From contig CALMAV010000268.1 of the NCBI GenBank assembly GCA_937859895.1, positions 719-8,517 on the forward strand: a stretch of 7,799 bases of DNA, written 5' to 3'. Positions 6,376 through 7,799 of this stretch are shown here, piece after piece. This DNA comes from an uncultured Bryobacterales bacterium (GTDB lineage: Bacteria; Acidobacteriota; Terriglobia; Bryobacterales; Bryobacteraceae). Position 1 is the first letter of the stretch. The number at the start of each line of letters is the position of its first letter. Made by a program: the position numbers and the translations under genes. The notes beneath the pieces are model-generated. The model searched no databases. It was not told where the DNA came from and was given only the letters and a program-made list of their open reading frames with translations.

Positions 6376-6828
6376 GTGAGATTACTCATTGCCGTTCTCT
6401 GTGTCTCTTTGCTCTCGGCGCAACACGCTGCCCGAGCTGATGCGGTTGGCGCAATCAAAAGCGTGCTGACGACGCAAGCGGAGGCGTGGAACCGGGGAGA
6501 TCTCCGGAGCTTCATGGATTCCTATGCGGAAGGTTGCACGTTCATGGGGTCGCCTGTAATGCATGGACGAGCGCAGGTGCTGGCGCGCTATCGCAGAGTC
6601 TATCCAACGGCCGCAGCTATGGGTAAGCTAGCGTTCACCGGCATGGATGTCCGACTTCTGGATGAGCACTTTGCAACTGCTACGGGAGACTGGCATCTGG
6701 TTCGGGATCAGGCGAGTGGGGGCGATGTCGGCGGTTACTTCAGCCTGGTGCTGGAGAGCCGCAACGGCCGTTGGCAAATCCTGCTGGACCACACGTCGTC
6801 AGTGAAGCCGACAGCTCAACGTCAATAG
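6376..6828 (+). CDS. Secreted SnoaL-like/DUF4440 family protein
   Basis: A 150-residue protein with an N-terminal signal peptide (MRLLIAVLCVSLLSAQHAARA, residues 1-21, probable cut after Ala-Arg-Ala) and a cone-shaped NTF2-like fold of the SnoaL/DUF4440 type at about 24-142. Visible family features are the opening helix with AWNRGDLRSFMDSYAEG (37-53), CTFMGSPVMHGRAQVLARY (54-72), the strand ATATGDWHL (100-108) and the closing GRWQILLDHTSS (131-142). Members serve as small-molecule enzymes or binding domains. No catalytic residue set is evident, so no reaction is assigned. It should reside in the periplasm or outside. The start is GTG at 6376; nearby upstream ATGs are out of frame, and the GTG puts the signal peptide in the right place. 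It sits 17 bp after the GH19 stop, so it could share that transcript or use its own -10 box. Its 3' end faces the MFS gene with 13 bp between stops. Confidence 0.8.
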   Translation: MRLLIAVLCVSLLSAQHAARADAVGAIKSVLTTQAEAWNRGDLRSFMDSYAEGCTFMGSPVMHGRAQVLARYRRVYPTAAAMGKLAFTGMDVRLLDEHFATATGDWHLVRDQASGGDVGGYFSLVLESRNGRWQILLDHTSSVKPTAQRQ

Positions 6829-6841
6829 ATAGAGAATGCCG

Positions 6842-7799
6842 TTATAGAGGAAGGCCTGAGGCGGGCTCAACGGCAGCAGCAGGCGCTTCGATCAGGATTC
6901 CGAGACGCAGGTAGATAGGCCGAATCTCTGCTCGGGCACCAGGCAGTTGAAAAGCAAAGAAGATTGCGCCGAGAAAACAAACAGCTCCGCAGAGGATTAC
7001 CGTGGTAGGCGCACCGATCCGGGCCGCTGACCATCCGGCCAGCAAGCTTCCAAAGGGTGTCATACCGGCAAACGACATGGCAAGGAAAGACATGACACGG
7101 CCTCGCTTATCCTCGTCAACGACCGTTTGCAGGATGGTGTTGCTGGCGGCGAGATGACGCATCATGCCAAAGCCGCTTATGGCCATAAAGAAAGCCGACA
7201 GCCAGAGAACGTGCGACAGGCCGAAGCCGACAAGTGCAAGCCCAAACAGGCCGGCAGAAATTGGAATGGTGCGACCGAGGCCAAGCACAGATTGTCGCAG
7301 AGCAAGATTAGCAGCACCGACACCCGAAGCAGCCATAAGATAACCGAGCGTATGCGGTCCGCCATGGAGAATCTGTGCGGCAAAGACCGGTCCCAAAACC
7401 ATACTCGCCACGCCTAGGGAGCTCACAAGCGCAAGTAGAAGCAGGATGGACCGGACTGTCAGCGAACCCGATATATAACGCCAGCCTTCGCCGAGCTCGC
7501 CCCAGAGGTTTTTGGCGGCGATGCGCACGGGCTGCGGCGTGATGTGCATGGCCAGAAGCGAGACGACTACGGCGATGTAGCTGACGCCATCGATCAGGAA
7601 ACAGTAGCCCTCGCCGACACCAGCAATCAGGACTCCAGCCACAGCAGGGCCGATGAGCCGTGCGCCATTTACCAGGGATGAATTAAGCACTATGGCATTC
7701 GGCAGATCTTCGCGATGATCAACCATCTGGATAACGAAGCTTTGCCGGGCAGGCATATCGAATGCATTGACGAGTCCGCCCAAGAAGCCCAGCAAGATG
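6842..7799 (-). CDS. MFS transporter, EntS-like (MFS_3), N-terminus cut by window
   Basis: C-terminal roughly three quarters of a major facilitator superfamily exporter of the MFS_3 group, whose members include the enterobactin exporter EntS and many putative drug efflux proteins. The frame is open to the right edge, and the TTG at 7795 is an internal Leu codon. Family members are usually a little over 400 residues, so about 90-110 are missing. The in-window part begins in a membrane helix leading into GLVNAFDMPARQSFVIQMV, a hallmark of the group. It continues with LPNAIVLNSSLVNGARLIGP and the helix pair GPAVAGVLIAG / YCFLIDGVSYIAVVVSLLAM. The cytosolic central loop lies near GELGEGWRYI, and the C-terminal half contains DKRGRVMSFLAMSFAGMTPFG. 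Around eight membrane helices are visible. A Pro/Ala-rich tail ends the protein. The substrate cannot be predicted, and any operon partners lie outside the window. Confidence 0.88.
   Translation of the reverse strand, partial: ILLGFLGGLVNAFDMPARQSFVIQMVDHREDLPNAIVLNSSLVNGARLIGPAVAGVLIAGVGEGYCFLIDGVSYIAVVVSLLAMHITPQPVRIAAKNLWGELGEGWRYISGSLTVRSILLLLALVSSLGVASMVLGPVFAAQILHGGPHTLGYLMAASGVGAANLALRQSVLGLGRTIPISAGLFGLALVGFGLSHVLWLSAFFMAISGFGMMRHLAASNTILQTVVDEDKRGRVMSFLAMSFAGMTPFGSLLAGWSAARIGAPTTVILCGAVCFLGAIFFAFQLPGARAEIRPIYLRLGILIEAPAAAVEPASGLPL

Noticed and set aside
6854..6874. Hairpin GCC-TGAG / CTCA-GGC after the DUF4440 gene
   Set aside because: Short, bulged, lacks a T-run and lies within the MFS coding region.
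7127..7417. Plus-strand 96-codon open frame opposite the MFS gene
   Set aside because: Shadow of a clearly coding minus-strand membrane protein; low-complexity Lys/Gln/Arg-rich translation with no domain.

Overview
The window looks like ordinary chromosomal DNA from a moderately GC-rich, Gram-negative-type bacterium. An acidobacterial (Terriglobia/Acidobacteriaceae-like) origin is my best guess. The guess rests on a LssY C-terminal-domain protein, a DUF4440/SnoaL-like secreted protein and a PHP-folD-coaE-htrA cluster occurring together. It comes from family recall, not from a search.

Layout. (1) 1-1488, plus strand: the 3' part of a LssY_C-domain protein, cut by the window start, overlaps by 11 bp a TTG-initiated queuosine-precursor transporter of the YhhQ/VUT family. 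(2) 1498-5271, minus strand: four tightly packed genes, read in the order PHP-domain phosphoesterase-like protein, folD, coaE, HtrA/DegP-type protease. The junctions are a 4-bp ATGA overlap, a 7-bp overlap and an 11-bp gap, which is strong evidence for one polycistronic, translationally coupled unit. (3) 5272-5530: a 259-bp divergent intergenic region with no convincing gene. (4) 5531-6828, plus strand: a peptidoglycan-binding plus GH19 lysozyme/chitinase-like protein, then a small secreted SnoaL/DUF4440-type protein that may be translated from a leaderless mRNA. (5) 6842-7799, minus strand: an MFS_3 (EntS-like) exporter cut by the window end.

The minus-strand operon joins one-carbon metabolism (FolD), the last step of CoA synthesis (CoaE) and envelope protein quality control (HtrA) under a PHP protein of unknown substrate. 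The other genes (transport, envelope lysis/remodelling, efflux) show no obvious pathway link to it. I saw no RNA genes, CRISPR arrays, insertion sequences, long repeats or attachment sites.

I do not see a clear undescribed system. The observations most worth a second look are the unassigned PHP protein heading a CoA/folate operon, substitutions in usually conserved signatures of CoaE and FolD, a signal-less endolysin-like enzyme, and a -10 box placed exactly for leaderless transcription of the DUF4440 gene.
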